Source: CAYPKG01 sp964411275 (lineage in GTDB: Bacteria; Bacillota; Clostridia; Christensenellales; CAG-138). From it: a stretch of DNA of 64,000 bases. The notes under the pieces were generated by a model, which worked only from the letters and a program-made list of their open reading frames with translations, did not search any database and was not told the origin of the DNA. The DNA lies in the NCBI GenBank assembly GCA_964411275.1, contig CAYPKG010000008.1:6924-70923 (forward strand), given 5' to 3'. Shown piece by piece: positions 29,998 to 39,228 of this stretch. Position numbers and translations under genes: made by a program. The stretch's first letter is position 1. Each line of letters opens with the position of its first letter.

Positions 29998-30029
29998 CTG
30001 GGGCCCGTCGCTTTCGCGGCGGGCCCCAG
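29998..30029. terminator. GC-rich hairpin between convergent genes
   Basis: Arms CTGGGGCCCGTCGC / GCGGCGGGCCCCAG around TTTC, with one mismatch. There is no T-run on either side, so termination strength is uncertain. Confidence 0.55.
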
Positions 30030-30051
30030 TGCATACTTCGTTATTTCATTT

Positions 30052-31620
30052 TTATGACATATTGCTGGGCATCCAGCTATGTTCTTCGTCCATCACAAGG
30101 GCTGCATCCGCCCGGGTATGGGTGGCGGCATATTCTCCGGCGATTTTGCCGTATATCACCGCCTGTAGGAGGCCGTTTCCTGACATATACGCGGCGCCCC
30201 CCTCGCTGGAAAAGCCCTCCATGACCCCGCCCGCCGCATACAGGCCGGGGATGATGGAATAATCCTCCCTAAGCACATGGCACGCAAGATCCGTCACCAG
30301 CCCGCCCTGGGTGTGCCGCAAGTCGCCGGTGATGCGGATGGCGTAATAGGGCGGCTCGAAGGACGCGGGAAGCTTTGTCCTGTTGAATTCGTCCTCGCCT
30401 CTTTCGATGGATGTTTTATAATCGGCGATGGTTTTTACAAGCGCCGCCTGATTAATTCCCGTGGCCTTGGCCAGCGCTTCCGGGGTATCGCCGGTCAAAA
30501 TGATGCCTTTTTCCTGATACTGGGAGAACATCTTCGTGTCGTCGGCGATCTTTTTATCGAACACCAGATATACATGCCCTTCCGGCTGGGCCAGCACATG
30601 GGGTGTCAGCTCGGAATAGCCGTTATACTCGTTTTGAAAACGCACGCCGTTGATGTTTATCATGATCCCGCCCTTGTTGGCGATGCCCTGATCCACGCTG
30701 CCGCGGTATTCCTCGGAATAGAATGCATGTCCCTGATACGCACCCATGTTTGCCACCGCCGCGCCCAGGGCCTGCCCCCAGAGGATGCCCTCGCCTGTGG
30801 CGCCAGGCGCTACATAGGGGAACGCGTTTCTCACTTCCGGGATGTACCGGTCAATCATCTCCTTATTCGCGCCAAAGCCGCTGGTGGCCAGAATGGTGTT
30901 TTCCGCCCGGATCAACAGCCGCCCGTCGGTGGCGCTGTCCGCGTATACGCCCACCACCTCGCCATTTTCAGTGGCAAGGCCGGTGCCCGGAGTGCTTAAC
31001 AGCACCGTTACGTTCTCCAGCCCGGTCAAATACGCCGCCATGGTATCCGCAAGCCCCTTGCCGGAGCCCTCCGCCAGGTGCATGCGGTAATTCGACTGGC
31101 CATAAAACAAAGAGCCAGTCACCACAGTAAAGGGTACGCCAAGCCCTTCCAGCCATTCGATGGTAGGCTTTGCTTCACGGGCTACAGTATACACCAGATC
31201 CTGCCGGACGCTATAGTTGTTGGGACGCATCATGTCCCGGACGAACCATTCGATATTGTCTTCAATCCCGGCTTCCTTCTGCTGTTTTGTGCCCACAGCC
31301 GGGATGAGCCCCCCGCTCATCATGGTGGCACCCCCAAGATATCCCACCTTTTCCAGCAACACCACTTTTTTCCCCTGCTGTGCCGCCGAGATGGCCGCGC
31401 TCATTCCCGCGCCGCCGCCGCCGACCACTACCACGTCCGCATCCATCTGGCTGTCAAAATCAGTAAGCGCTTCACCACCCTGGGCGGGGGTTTTCTGGCC
31501 CTCACCCGGCGTAACGCCGGAAGGCCGGTCTGTGGAAGTCCCGGGTTCTCCCGGGTTGACTGGGGTGCAGCCGCACAGCAACACTGCCCCAATTAAAAAG
31601 AAAGCCAACCATTTTCTCAT
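30052..31620 (-). CDS. Lipoprotein FAD-dependent reductase of the fumarate reductase/flavocytochrome c family
   Basis: 522 residues. N-terminal signal with lipobox LLCGC, then a Pro/Gly/Thr linker, so the enzyme is tethered outside the membrane. The FAD_binding_2 core starts at about residue 60: DVVVVGGGGAGMSAAI, LLEKVGYLGGATMMSGG, and C-terminal TQGGLVTD and GLYAAGGVMEGFSSEGG. Similar exported enzymes reduce fumarate, urocanate or related acceptors. There is no FMN-binding domain or neighbouring electron carrier, so its electron donor is unknown. Confidence 0.87.
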   Translation of the reverse strand: MRKWLAFFLIGAVLLCGCTPVNPGEPGTSTDRPSGVTPGEGQKTPAQGGEALTDFDSQMDADVVVVGGGGAGMSAAISAAQQGKKVVLLEKVGYLGGATMMSGGLIPAVGTKQQKEAGIEDNIEWFVRDMMRPNNYSVRQDLVYTVAREAKPTIEWLEGLGVPFTVVTGSLFYGQSNYRMHLAEGSGKGLADTMAAYLTGLENVTVLLSTPGTGLATENGEVVGVYADSATDGRLLIRAENTILATSGFGANKEMIDRYIPEVRNAFPYVAPGATGEGILWGQALGAAVANMGAYQGHAFYSEEYRGSVDQGIANKGGIMININGVRFQNEYNGYSELTPHVLAQPEGHVYLVFDKKIADDTKMFSQYQEKGIILTGDTPEALAKATGINQAALVKTIADYKTSIERGEDEFNRTKLPASFEPPYYAIRITGDLRHTQGGLVTDLACHVLREDYSIIPGLYAAGGVMEGFSSEGGAAYMSGNGLLQAVIYGKIAGEYAATHTRADAALVMDEEHSWMPSNMS

Positions 31621-31688
31621 ACTCTTGCTCCTTTTGGATAATTTTCCTACTTAAAGCTTGCGCATCCGGTCGGCTCAATATTCATTTT

Positions 31689-32780
31689 TCACGTTGTTTG
31701 CTGATCCCAATCCCTGAACGGCCGGGCACAGGCGTTGAGATCGAGGCCCGATCGCTGCCCGTCCATCAAAAAGTAATATCCCGCGCAGCCGATCATGGCC
31801 GCGTTGTCCGTGCAATACCTAAATTCCGGCTGGATAAACCTCAGCCCCTCTCGTTCGCAGGCCGCTTTCATGCTCTCACATAGGGCGCGGTTTGCGGACA
31901 CGCCCCCAGCGATGGCCACGGTGTTCATCCCGGCTTCTTTCGCCCCCCGCAGGGTGCGCTCTGTCAAGACGCCGATGACGCTATGCTGAAAGGATGCTGC
32001 TACATCCGCCTTGTTCAATGGTTCTCCCCGCTGCTGGGCCGTATGAAGCACATTGATGACGGCGGTCTTCAGGCCGGAAAAGCTGAAGTCCAGTGTATCC
32101 TTTTTCGCGTTAAAGCCCGTGGGCATGGGGATAGCCTGAGGATTTCCGCTCAGCGCCAATTGCTCCAGCGCGGGCCCGCCGGGGTAGGGGAGGCCCAGCA
32201 CCCGGGCCACCTTGTCGAAGGCTTCTCCCGCCGCGTCGTCCCGGGTACGCCCCAGGAGGCGAAAGCGGCAATAATCCTCCACCACCAGTATATGGCTGTG
32301 GCCGCCTGAGGCTACCAGGCAACAAAATGGAGGCGTCAGGTTGGAATGGCTCAAATAATTGGCGGCGATATGACCATAAATGTGATCCGTACCGATCAAA
32401 GGCAGGTTCAGCGCCAGCGCCAGCCCTTTGGCGTAGCTGACCCCGGTGAGCAGCGCGCCGATCAGCCCCGGCCCGGAAGTGACGGCAATGGCGTCAACCT
32501 CCTCAAGCCCGACCCCCGCCTGTTCAAGGGCAAGGCGCACCGTGGGGCCAAGCTGCATCACGTGATTGCGGCTGGCTACCTCCGGCACAACCCCGCCATA
32601 GCGCTGGTGCAGGGGGATTTGCGTGTACACGGCGTTTGAAAGCACCTCTCGCCCGTCCCGGATGACTGCGGCGGCGGTTTCGTCGCAGGAGCTTTCGATG
32701 GCGAGGATGGTGGCCTTTCCTGAATTGCGTATGGAAGCGGCGCGTTCCGCCGCGATTATTTCATACTGGCATTGGCTCAT
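31689..32780 (-). CDS. tsaD: tRNA N6-adenosine threonylcarbamoyltransferase TsaD
   Basis: Transfers threonylcarbamoyl to A37 of ANN-decoding tRNAs. ILAIESSCDETAAAVI, VPEVASRNHV, the metal site THDIYGH-type sequence (DHIYGHIAANY), VASGGHSHILVV, and GGVSANRALCESM are all present. ATG 32780 has AAAGGA 6 bases upstream and overlaps the stop of the membrane-protein gene before it. About 25 residues precede the first strand, slightly more than usual. Confidence 0.96.
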   Translation of the reverse strand: MSQCQYEIIAAERAASIRNSGKATILAIESSCDETAAAVIRDGREVLSNAVYTQIPLHQRYGGVVPEVASRNHVMQLGPTVRLALEQAGVGLEEVDAIAVTSGPGLIGALLTGVSYAKGLALALNLPLIGTDHIYGHIAANYLSHSNLTPPFCCLVASGGHSHILVVEDYCRFRLLGRTRDDAAGEAFDKVARVLGLPYPGGPALEQLALSGNPQAIPMPTGFNAKKDTLDFSFSGLKTAVINVLHTAQQRGEPLNKADVAASFQHSVIGVLTERTLRGAKEAGMNTVAIAGGVSANRALCESMKAACEREGLRFIQPEFRYCTDNAAMIGCAGYYFLMDGQRSGLDLNACARPFRDWDQQTT

Positions 32781-33478
32781 GGCTTGTCCTTTCTCGTCCC
32801 ATGCCGCCAAACGCCAAACCCGAAAAGCAGAAACCCTGCCCACATCCCAACAAACAGCAGCCCCATCTTCGTGACGATACCGTAAAACAGCTCCAAAGGC
32901 ATCATGTTGATCATCCGGCTGGTGGCGGGGTCAAACAGCCACAGGTCGTTTGTAAAAAACACATGGTGAAACTCCGTCCAGAAGGAATTGAAATCCACCA
33001 GCACCCACGCCCCCAACAGCAACAGCAGCAGCAAAAACACGCCGCTGCCCAGGAATACCCCAATACCGCACTCCCGATACCGTTTTTTGAACACAGGCAC
33101 CAGCAACGCCAGTATCCCGGCGGCCGCCGCCGCGATGGCGGCCTTTCTTAGCCCAAGGAACAGGTTTCGTACATCGAACATGTGCACCCGCTCCTGGTCG
33201 TTGAACATGGACACCGTCTCTCCATGCACGGTAACGTCCAAATCGATGCTTTCGATGTTCCCCCGCATGTACTCGATCATGCGCCAGGTGGCCTCGGTTA
33301 GATCCTCCGTGCTCATGCCCATGCCTTGGGCGTTATCGAGCTTCGTATACGTCTTTTCAAAATAGCTCCGGGAGCCGATGCAGATTTCCACGCAGGAAAA
33401 CAGCAGCGCAAACAGCAGCAGCAATGCGCCAAAAAGGCTCAACACCACACATATTTTACAGGCCTTCGGCTTGCCCAT
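32777..33478 (-). CDS. TIGR01906-type integral membrane protein (DUF1461)
   Basis: About 233 residues with four hydrophobic segments: one N-terminal, two in the middle (AAIAAAAAGILALLVPV and VFLLLLLLLGAWVLV) and one near the C-terminus. The family signature FHHVFFTNDLWLFDP and the preceding extracellular domain with RVHMFDVRNL are clear. Function unknown. Start ATG 33478 overlaps the end of glgP by 23 bases; its stop overlaps tsaD. Confidence 0.82.
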   Translation of the reverse strand: MGKPKACKICVVLSLFGALLLLFALLFSCVEICIGSRSYFEKTYTKLDNAQGMGMSTEDLTEATWRMIEYMRGNIESIDLDVTVHGETVSMFNDQERVHMFDVRNLFLGLRKAAIAAAAAGILALLVPVFKKRYRECGIGVFLGSGVFLLLLLLLGAWVLVDFNSFWTEFHHVFFTNDLWLFDPATSRMINMMPLELFYGIVTKMGLLFVGMWAGFLLFGFGVWRHGTRKDKP

Positions 33479-35840
33479 GGCCGCCGCCCCCTTCGTTGAG
33501 TTTTTCAATATGCCAGATTTCATCGGCATATTGCTTAACGGTACGGTCGCTGGAGAATTTCCCGGCGCATGCCACGTTTATGAGGCACTTGCGGCCAAAC
33601 GCCAAGCGATCCCGATAATCCCGGTTGGTGTCCAGCTTGCGCTCGATATACTCTAAAAGCTCCAGCACCACATAATAATGGTCCGCCTTGTGCCAGGACG
33701 CGCCGGACAGGAGGCTGTCGTACAAATCCCGGTACGCGGGCTCTGTGGGAAAGAGGCTGCCGTTGACCAGCGTATCCAGCGCCCGGCGCACCCGGGGCTC
33801 CGTCTTGTAGATCATCCAGGGGTCATAGCTTCCGGCGATGGACCGCAGCTCTTCCACCGTCTTGCCGAATATGTAATTGTTCACAGCGCCGGCTTCCTGC
33901 ACGATTTCCACCGTGGCGCCGTCCAGCGTGCCCAATGTCACGGCCCCGTTCATCATCAGCTTCATGTTGCCTGTGCCGGAAGCCTCGGTTCCCGCAGGAG
34001 AAATCTGCTCGGATACGTCCGCTGCCGGTATAATCCGCTCCGCGTAGGATAAATTGTAATTGGAAACAAACACCACCCGCAGGCGGCCGCTGACATCCGG
34101 ATCGTTGTTGATGACGCCTGCCAGGTCATTGATGAACTTGATGACGGTTTTCGCCCGGATATATCCCGGCGCGGCTTTCGCGCCGAATATGTAGCAGGAG
34201 GGGGTAAAATCGGGAAGCTCACCCGCTTTCAACCGGAAGTAAATATCCACGATGGACAGCGCGTTCAAAAGCTGCCGCTTATACTCGTGCATACGCTTGA
34301 CCTGCACGTCGAAGAGAAATTCCGGGGGCAGCGTGACGCCTTCGCTCTTTTCGATAAACTCACTCAACTGCCGCTTTTTTTCCTGCTTTACAGCATTGAA
34401 TTCGCGGACATCCTGGTCGGTCAAATGTTTTTTTAGCCCGCCAATTTCGGTTAAATCCAAAAGCCAATTTTCCCCGATGCGCTTTACTATATAATCCGAA
34501 AGCTCCGGATTGCAAAGGCCCAGCCAGTGGCGCTGGGTCACGCCGTTTGTCTTATTTTGAAACCGCTCAGGGAACAGGCCATAAAAATCCCTTAGGATTG
34601 TGGTTTTAATCAGCTCCGAGTGGATGGCGGCCACGCCGTTTGTCGTGCGCCCACCGTACACCGCCAGGTTTGCCATGTGGATATATTGCCCCTGTATGAT
34701 GGACACATCGCCGATGCGCTGATATCCTTTTTGCATCAGCTCCCCGCAGAAACGGGCGTTGATGCGGTAAATAATGTCGAACACCTCCGGCAGGACGCTT
34801 CGAAACAGCTCCACATCCCATTTCTCCAGCGCCTCCGCCATAATGGTGTGGTTCGTATAGGAAAACACATTGTTTACGATGTCGAATGCCCTGTCAAAAT
34901 CCATGCCATCGGCCATCAGCAGCCGGGTAAGCTCCGGAATGCTGACTGTGGGGTGGGTGTCGTTCAATTGAATGGCCACATGCTCCGCCAGATTTTTATA
35001 TTCCCTGCCGTGGGCACGGCGGAATTTGTAAAGGATGTCCTGCAGGCTGGCACTGGACAGGAAATACTGCTGCTTTAGGCGCAGCTTCTTGCCCTCTATC
35101 GTGCTGTCGTTGGGGTACAGCACCCTGGTAATATCCTCCACGGCGTTCTTTTCCTGCACGGCTTTCGCGTACTTCTGGTCGTTAAACGCCACAAAATCAA
35201 ACTCCTCCAAGGGTTCCGCCTGCCACAGGCGCAGGGTACCGATGTTGTTTGTTTTGTAGCCGAGAATGGGCATGTCATAGGGCACCGCCCGGACGGTTTG
35301 CCCCGCAAACACCACGTTTACACCGTGGACATCCCGGCGGATGCTCCAGGGATCGCCCTGGCGCTGCCAGTCGTCCGCGGTCTCCACCTGCCAGCCGTCC
35401 CGAAAGCTCTGCTTAAACAGGCCGTATTTATAGCGTATGCCATACCCGTCCAGGGGCAGGTCATGGGTGGCGGCACTGTCCAAAAAGCAGGCTGCAAGCC
35501 GCCCAAGGCCCCCGTTGCCAAGGGCCGCGTCCTCGATGTCCTCCAGGCACGCAAGATCAAGGGCCGCCTGGGAAAACGCCTCCTTCACCTCGTCGAGTAT
35601 ATCCAAGACATAGAGATTGTTGTAGACCATCCGGCCCACGAGGTACTCCGCGCTGAAATAATACGCCCGGCGCACCTGATCGTGCCGGTGCCGGCTTTCG
35701 TACCATTGATCCGCAATCCGTGCCATCACAATTTCGGACAGGGCGCTGTGCAGTTGGGGAACGGTCGCCTCGTTTATTGTTGTCTGGTGCTCCGCCTTTA
35801 ACTCCTGGGTCAGGGCGGCTATCCACTGCGTTGAATTCAT
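33456..35840 (-). CDS. glgP: Glycogen/maltodextrin phosphorylase GlgP
   Basis: Releases glucose-1-phosphate from alpha-glucans with PLP. GNGGLGRLAACFLDS and GYGIRYKYGLFKQ, then RRWLGL-type TQRHWLGLCNPELS, VKRMHEYKRQLLN and the PLP-Lys segment EASGTGNMKLMMNGA are visible. Its 794 residues fit the family. ATG 35840 follows AGAGGTTTGAGA. It provides degradation opposite to the glg operon at 1-5.7 kb and has its own strong promoter. Confidence 0.97.
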   Translation of the reverse strand: MNSTQWIAALTQELKAEHQTTINEATVPQLHSALSEIVMARIADQWYESRHRHDQVRRAYYFSAEYLVGRMVYNNLYVLDILDEVKEAFSQAALDLACLEDIEDAALGNGGLGRLAACFLDSAATHDLPLDGYGIRYKYGLFKQSFRDGWQVETADDWQRQGDPWSIRRDVHGVNVVFAGQTVRAVPYDMPILGYKTNNIGTLRLWQAEPLEEFDFVAFNDQKYAKAVQEKNAVEDITRVLYPNDSTIEGKKLRLKQQYFLSSASLQDILYKFRRAHGREYKNLAEHVAIQLNDTHPTVSIPELTRLLMADGMDFDRAFDIVNNVFSYTNHTIMAEALEKWDVELFRSVLPEVFDIIYRINARFCGELMQKGYQRIGDVSIIQGQYIHMANLAVYGGRTTNGVAAIHSELIKTTILRDFYGLFPERFQNKTNGVTQRHWLGLCNPELSDYIVKRIGENWLLDLTEIGGLKKHLTDQDVREFNAVKQEKKRQLSEFIEKSEGVTLPPEFLFDVQVKRMHEYKRQLLNALSIVDIYFRLKAGELPDFTPSCYIFGAKAAPGYIRAKTVIKFINDLAGVINNDPDVSGRLRVVFVSNYNLSYAERIIPAADVSEQISPAGTEASGTGNMKLMMNGAVTLGTLDGATVEIVQEAGAVNNYIFGKTVEELRSIAGSYDPWMIYKTEPRVRRALDTLVNGSLFPTEPAYRDLYDSLLSGASWHKADHYYVVLELLEYIERKLDTNRDYRDRLAFGRKCLINVACAGKFSSDRTVKQYADEIWHIEKLNEGGGGHGQAEGL

Positions 35841-35912
35841 TCTCAAACCTCTTTATCTATTCTCCTGCCCGGCCAATTCATCGGGGCCATGGGATCAAAT
35901 GCTTTATCATTC

Positions 35913-35941
35913 ATTATAGCAATGACCGGGCTGCTTTGCAA
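35913..35941 (-). promoter_or_regulatory. Promoter of glgP
   Basis: On the minus strand TTGCAA, exact 17-base spacer, TATAAT, about 73 bases before the start codon. Confidence 0.8.
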
Positions 35942-36051
35942 TTATCCCGGGTTTCAAACGTTGGAAACCATCTTTAGATCATACGATTCTTGCTTTTTGC
36001 TTTTTTTATCAGGATTGTGGTACTCTATCATATAAAGAAAGGAGGCGTCCT

Positions 36052-37497
36052 ATGCAAGAAATTCCCATCCCCGGCCCGCTTATGTCCCTTGCGAAGCTGT
36101 GGGCCCAGGCAGGCGCCACCCTGTATGGCGTAGGGGGCATCGTAAGAAACGCCCTTTTGCAGCTGCCGCCCTCCGATCTGGATATCTGCTCTCAAATGAT
36201 GCCTGACGCGGTGGTGGAGCTCTGTGAAAAGAACAGAATTCGCTGCATCGCCAAGGCCATCGAGTTTGGCACGGTGGAGCTGCATTATGGCGGGCTGAGC
36301 TTTGAACACACCACGTTTCGCGGCCAGGAAAAATACGGCCCCGGCGGCGGCCACCGCCCGGAGCGGGTGAAGCTTGGGGCGGGCCTTGAGGCCGATGCCT
36401 TTCGCCGGGATTTCACCTGCAACGCCCTATATGTGGATATTTTGTCCGGCGGGGTGCTGGACCCCACCGGCGGCCTCATGGACATAGAAAACCGCATGCT
36501 TCGTTCCACCACAACAGACCCCCGCATCATCCTCACGGACGACGGGCTTCGGATTTTGCGGCTCATCCGCTTTGCCTGCGAGTTGGGGTTCTCCCTGGAT
36601 GAGAGCACCTACCAGGCTGCCCGCGAGTGTGTGGGGGGCTTAAAAGACATCGCCTGGGAGCGAAAGCGGGATGAACTTTCAAAGATATTGCTCTCTGACG
36701 CCCGGTATCCCGCCCTCCCTAAGCCTCTGGGCTCCAGCGTTCTGTACGGTCTTAGGCTGATCAAGGATATCGGCGCCATGCCCTATCTGCTGCCCGAGCT
36801 TTTGGATGGCGAGCTTGTACGGCAGCGGCCCCGGTTTCACCGGTACAATGTGATGGAGCATAATTTTTACGCCTGCGCACATACCCCGCCCAATCTGATT
36901 TTACGCCTTGCGGCGCTGCTGCATGACGTAGGCAAGCCCGCCGCCTTGCTGGAAAAAGGCCTAACGCTGGACGCGGGAGGGTATGACGATGTTCCGGCAC
37001 AGATCATTTTGCCCCATGGCAGCACACCCATGCTGGGGCATGACCTGCTGGGCGGAAATATTTCCCGGGAAATGCTAACGCGGCTTCGCTATCCCAATAA
37101 GGTCATTGACGAAGTCGTGTCCATCATACTGGATCATATGTACGACCTTGGGGGAAACGCCAAGGAAACCACCCTGCGCGCAAAGTTTGCAGCTTGGGGA
37201 GAGGCCCATACGAAAAACGTCCTGGCCATCCGGGAGGCGGACGTGCGGGGCTCCGGTTATGAGACACAGTGGCGGGCGGAGCGCTGGCGGGAAATACTTC
37301 AAACCATGCGCAGGGAGGGCGCGCCGTTTCACGAGAAGGAGCTTGCCTGTACAGGGCGGGATATTATGGAATGGCTGGAATTGCCGCCGGGGCCCAAAGT
37401 GGGCGAAATTAAGCGTCGGCTGCTGCTGCATTGCGCCCGGCATCCGAAGGACAATACAAAGGCACGGTTGCAAAAAATTGTGAGAGGGTTCAATTAG
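36052..37497 (+). CDS. CCA-adding/poly(A) polymerase-type nucleotidyltransferase with HD domain
   Basis: Adds or repairs the tRNA 3' CCA end. It has the class II nucleotidyltransferase core GGIVRNALLQLPPSDLDI (catalytic DLD), RRDFTCNALYVD, the RNA-binding EDGLRILR-like TDDGLRILRLIRFA, and a C-terminal HD domain (LAALLHDVGKP). Its 481 residues match HD-containing bacterial CCA enzymes. GGAGG precedes the ATG. It is divergent from glgP and converges on the salvage operon. Confidence 0.9.
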   Translation: MQEIPIPGPLMSLAKLWAQAGATLYGVGGIVRNALLQLPPSDLDICSQMMPDAVVELCEKNRIRCIAKAIEFGTVELHYGGLSFEHTTFRGQEKYGPGGGHRPERVKLGAGLEADAFRRDFTCNALYVDILSGGVLDPTGGLMDIENRMLRSTTTDPRIILTDDGLRILRLIRFACELGFSLDESTYQAARECVGGLKDIAWERKRDELSKILLSDARYPALPKPLGSSVLYGLRLIKDIGAMPYLLPELLDGELVRQRPRFHRYNVMEHNFYACAHTPPNLILRLAALLHDVGKPAALLEKGLTLDAGGYDDVPAQIILPHGSTPMLGHDLLGGNISREMLTRLRYPNKVIDEVVSIILDHMYDLGGNAKETTLRAKFAAWGEAHTKNVLAIREADVRGSGYETQWRAERWREILQTMRREGAPFHEKELACTGRDIMEWLELPPGPKVGEIKRRLLLHCARHPKDNTKARLQKIVRGFN

Positions 37498-37503
37498 TGA
37501 TGT

Positions 37504-37536
37504 CAAAAAAGCGCCGCTGCTGCGCAGCTTGCGCTT
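37504..37536 (-). terminator. Terminator of the MTA/deoxyadenosine salvage operon
   Basis: Read on the minus strand, AAGCGC...GCGCTT enclosing the GCTGCGCAGC palindrome, followed by TTTT, directly after the aldolase stop. Confidence 0.7.
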
Positions 37537-37539
37537 CGT

Positions 37540-38139
37540 TCAGCCGTTGAGCAATACCGGCGTGCCCAGCCCTTTTGCGATGCAATAGATTTTCGCCGCG
37601 TCCTCGATATATTCCGCCCTGAGATACGCCTCATGCAAATCAGCGCCGATGGCCAATACCCCATGATTAGCCAGCAAGCAGCCACCTTTGCCCGCAAGCG
37701 CGGGCAGCGCCCCAGTTCCCACCTCTGGGGTGCCGGGGGTCGCGTATCCGGCGCATTCCACCTGCCCTCCCAGGAAGATATCCATTTCGATCAGCGCGGC
37801 GGGGATTGCCATATGGTTGACGGCAAAGGCGGTGGCGTACGGGGAATGGGTATGAAACACCGCGTTTACCCCAGGCATCCCCGCATACACCGCCGCGTGC
37901 ATCCGCCATTCGGAGGAGGGTTTGTGTGGCCCCTCGAATATGGTCCCGTCCAGGCCGATCACCATCACGTCCTCCGGGGTCATTGTTTCATAGCGAACGC
38001 CGGAGGGGGTAATCACCAGTTTTCCTTCCTCCATAAGAAACGCGCTCATGTTCCCGCTTGTCCCCGCAAAGAGCTTGCTTTCATAGGCCCGCCGGGATTT
38101 CTCCACGATTTCCCGCTTAAGAAATTCTATTTGTTCCAT
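37540..38139 (-). CDS. Class II aldolase (fuculose-phosphate aldolase family; likely 5-deoxy/5-methylthio-ribulose-1-phosphate aldolase)
   Basis: 199 residues, zinc-dependent. Zn ligands are in HTHSPYATAFA and ANHGVLA; GTSGNMS binds phosphate, and the Glu in PSSEWRMHAAVY is catalytic. Last gene of a four-gene operon, two bases after the MtnA-like isomerase. Given those neighbours, it should cleave 5-methylthioribulose-1-phosphate or 5-deoxyribulose-1-phosphate to DHAP plus an aldehyde, as in the DHAP shunt. The specific substrate is inferred from context only. Confidence 0.86.
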   Translation of the reverse strand: MEQIEFLKREIVEKSRRAYESKLFAGTSGNMSAFLMEEGKLVITPSGVRYETMTPEDVMVIGLDGTIFEGPHKPSSEWRMHAAVYAGMPGVNAVFHTHSPYATAFAVNHMAIPAALIEMDIFLGGQVECAGYATPGTPEVGTGALPALAGKGGCLLANHGVLAIGADLHEAYLRAEYIEDAAKIYCIAKGLGTPVLLNG

Positions 38140-38141
38140 TC

Positions 38142-39206
38142 TTATACCACCATTCCATACTCGCCCTGATTGCCGTCCTTAAAATACCGCCCGAGGTCAT
38201 AGGGCGCGTAAATCCCCGTGTCCGTCACCACCGCGCTGACCAAATGGGGGGGCGTAATATCGAACGCCGGATAATATCCCTTCACGCCGTCGCAGGCGGT
38301 TTTCACTTTCATGGCCTCCAGCACGAAAGCCGGATCCCGCATCTCGATGGTAATAGTATTCACCGTGGGATGCCCCCAGTCCGGCGCGCCGGTAACGAAA
38401 TAGGGAATGCCCATGTATTTGGCGGCGATGGCGATTTGGAATGTGCCCACCTTGTTCACCACGTGCCCATCCAGGCAGATGGCGTCTGCAGCGCTGGTGA
38501 ATATGTCCACATGCTCTTTTTCCATGACATAGGCGGGCATGTTGTCGGTAATCACCGTTACGTCAAAGCCCATGTCATGGGCGACGGTGGCCGTCAGCCG
38601 CGCCCCCTGAAAATATGGCCGGGTTTCCGGACAAAACAGGCGCAAATTTTTATTCCTAGCCTTCGCCTCTTTGAGCATCTGCCCCACGATTGTTTCCCCA
38701 AAGCACTGGGTCATCACCGTCCCATTGTCGGGGATCATGTCCACCAAATACTTGGCCATGAGTCCCACCTTATCATAGCGCAGGTTGTTGGCGGCAACGG
38801 CATGCCTGACGATTGCGTCGCTGACGTTTTCCCCGGCTAATTGCGCCGCCTTCGCAGCCGAAAGGCACCCTTTCGTGACCTGGGCCATCCGCGCGGCGGT
38901 AGTGGGCCGGGCATGGGAAATACATTCCGCGGCCTTGAGGAGAAACGCCTCCTGCGCCGCCCTATTTAGGTTCCGGCATTCATAGGCCGCCAGCGCCATT
39001 CCCATGGCGGCGGCGGTGTATGGGCCTGCGCTCTGTGTCACCATATCGGCTACCGCCTGCCGGACATCCTCATGGGTTTTGCATACCACATACTCCACTT
39101 TGCGGGGATACACCCGCCTGTCTAAAATACGCACCTCTCCGTTTTCATACCAGGCGATGTTCTCATACTGCAGCATGAAAGCAAGACCCCGATCCGCACG
39201 TTCCAT
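38142..39206 (-). CDS. MtnA-like aldose-1-phosphate isomerase (eIF2B/MtnA family)
   Basis: 354 residues. The family's CPETRPYFQGARLTA, VITDNMPAYVM, and the Asp-Lys pair in NKVGTFQIAIAAKYMGIPYF are present. The catalytic Cys segment reads VMTQCFGET instead of the usual THCNAG, so it belongs to a divergent branch. Expected role: 5-methylthioribose-1-phosphate (or 5-deoxyribose-1-phosphate) to the ribulose form. ATG 39206 follows GGAGAGGAG. Middle of the salvage operon. Confidence 0.84.
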   Translation of the reverse strand: MERADRGLAFMLQYENIAWYENGEVRILDRRVYPRKVEYVVCKTHEDVRQAVADMVTQSAGPYTAAAMGMALAAYECRNLNRAAQEAFLLKAAECISHARPTTAARMAQVTKGCLSAAKAAQLAGENVSDAIVRHAVAANNLRYDKVGLMAKYLVDMIPDNGTVMTQCFGETIVGQMLKEAKARNKNLRLFCPETRPYFQGARLTATVAHDMGFDVTVITDNMPAYVMEKEHVDIFTSAADAICLDGHVVNKVGTFQIAIAAKYMGIPYFVTGAPDWGHPTVNTITIEMRDPAFVLEAMKVKTACDGVKGYYPAFDITPPHLVSAVVTDTGIYAPYDLGRYFKDGNQGEYGMVV

Positions 39207-39228
39207 TGTTTTTGCTCCTCTCCTTACC

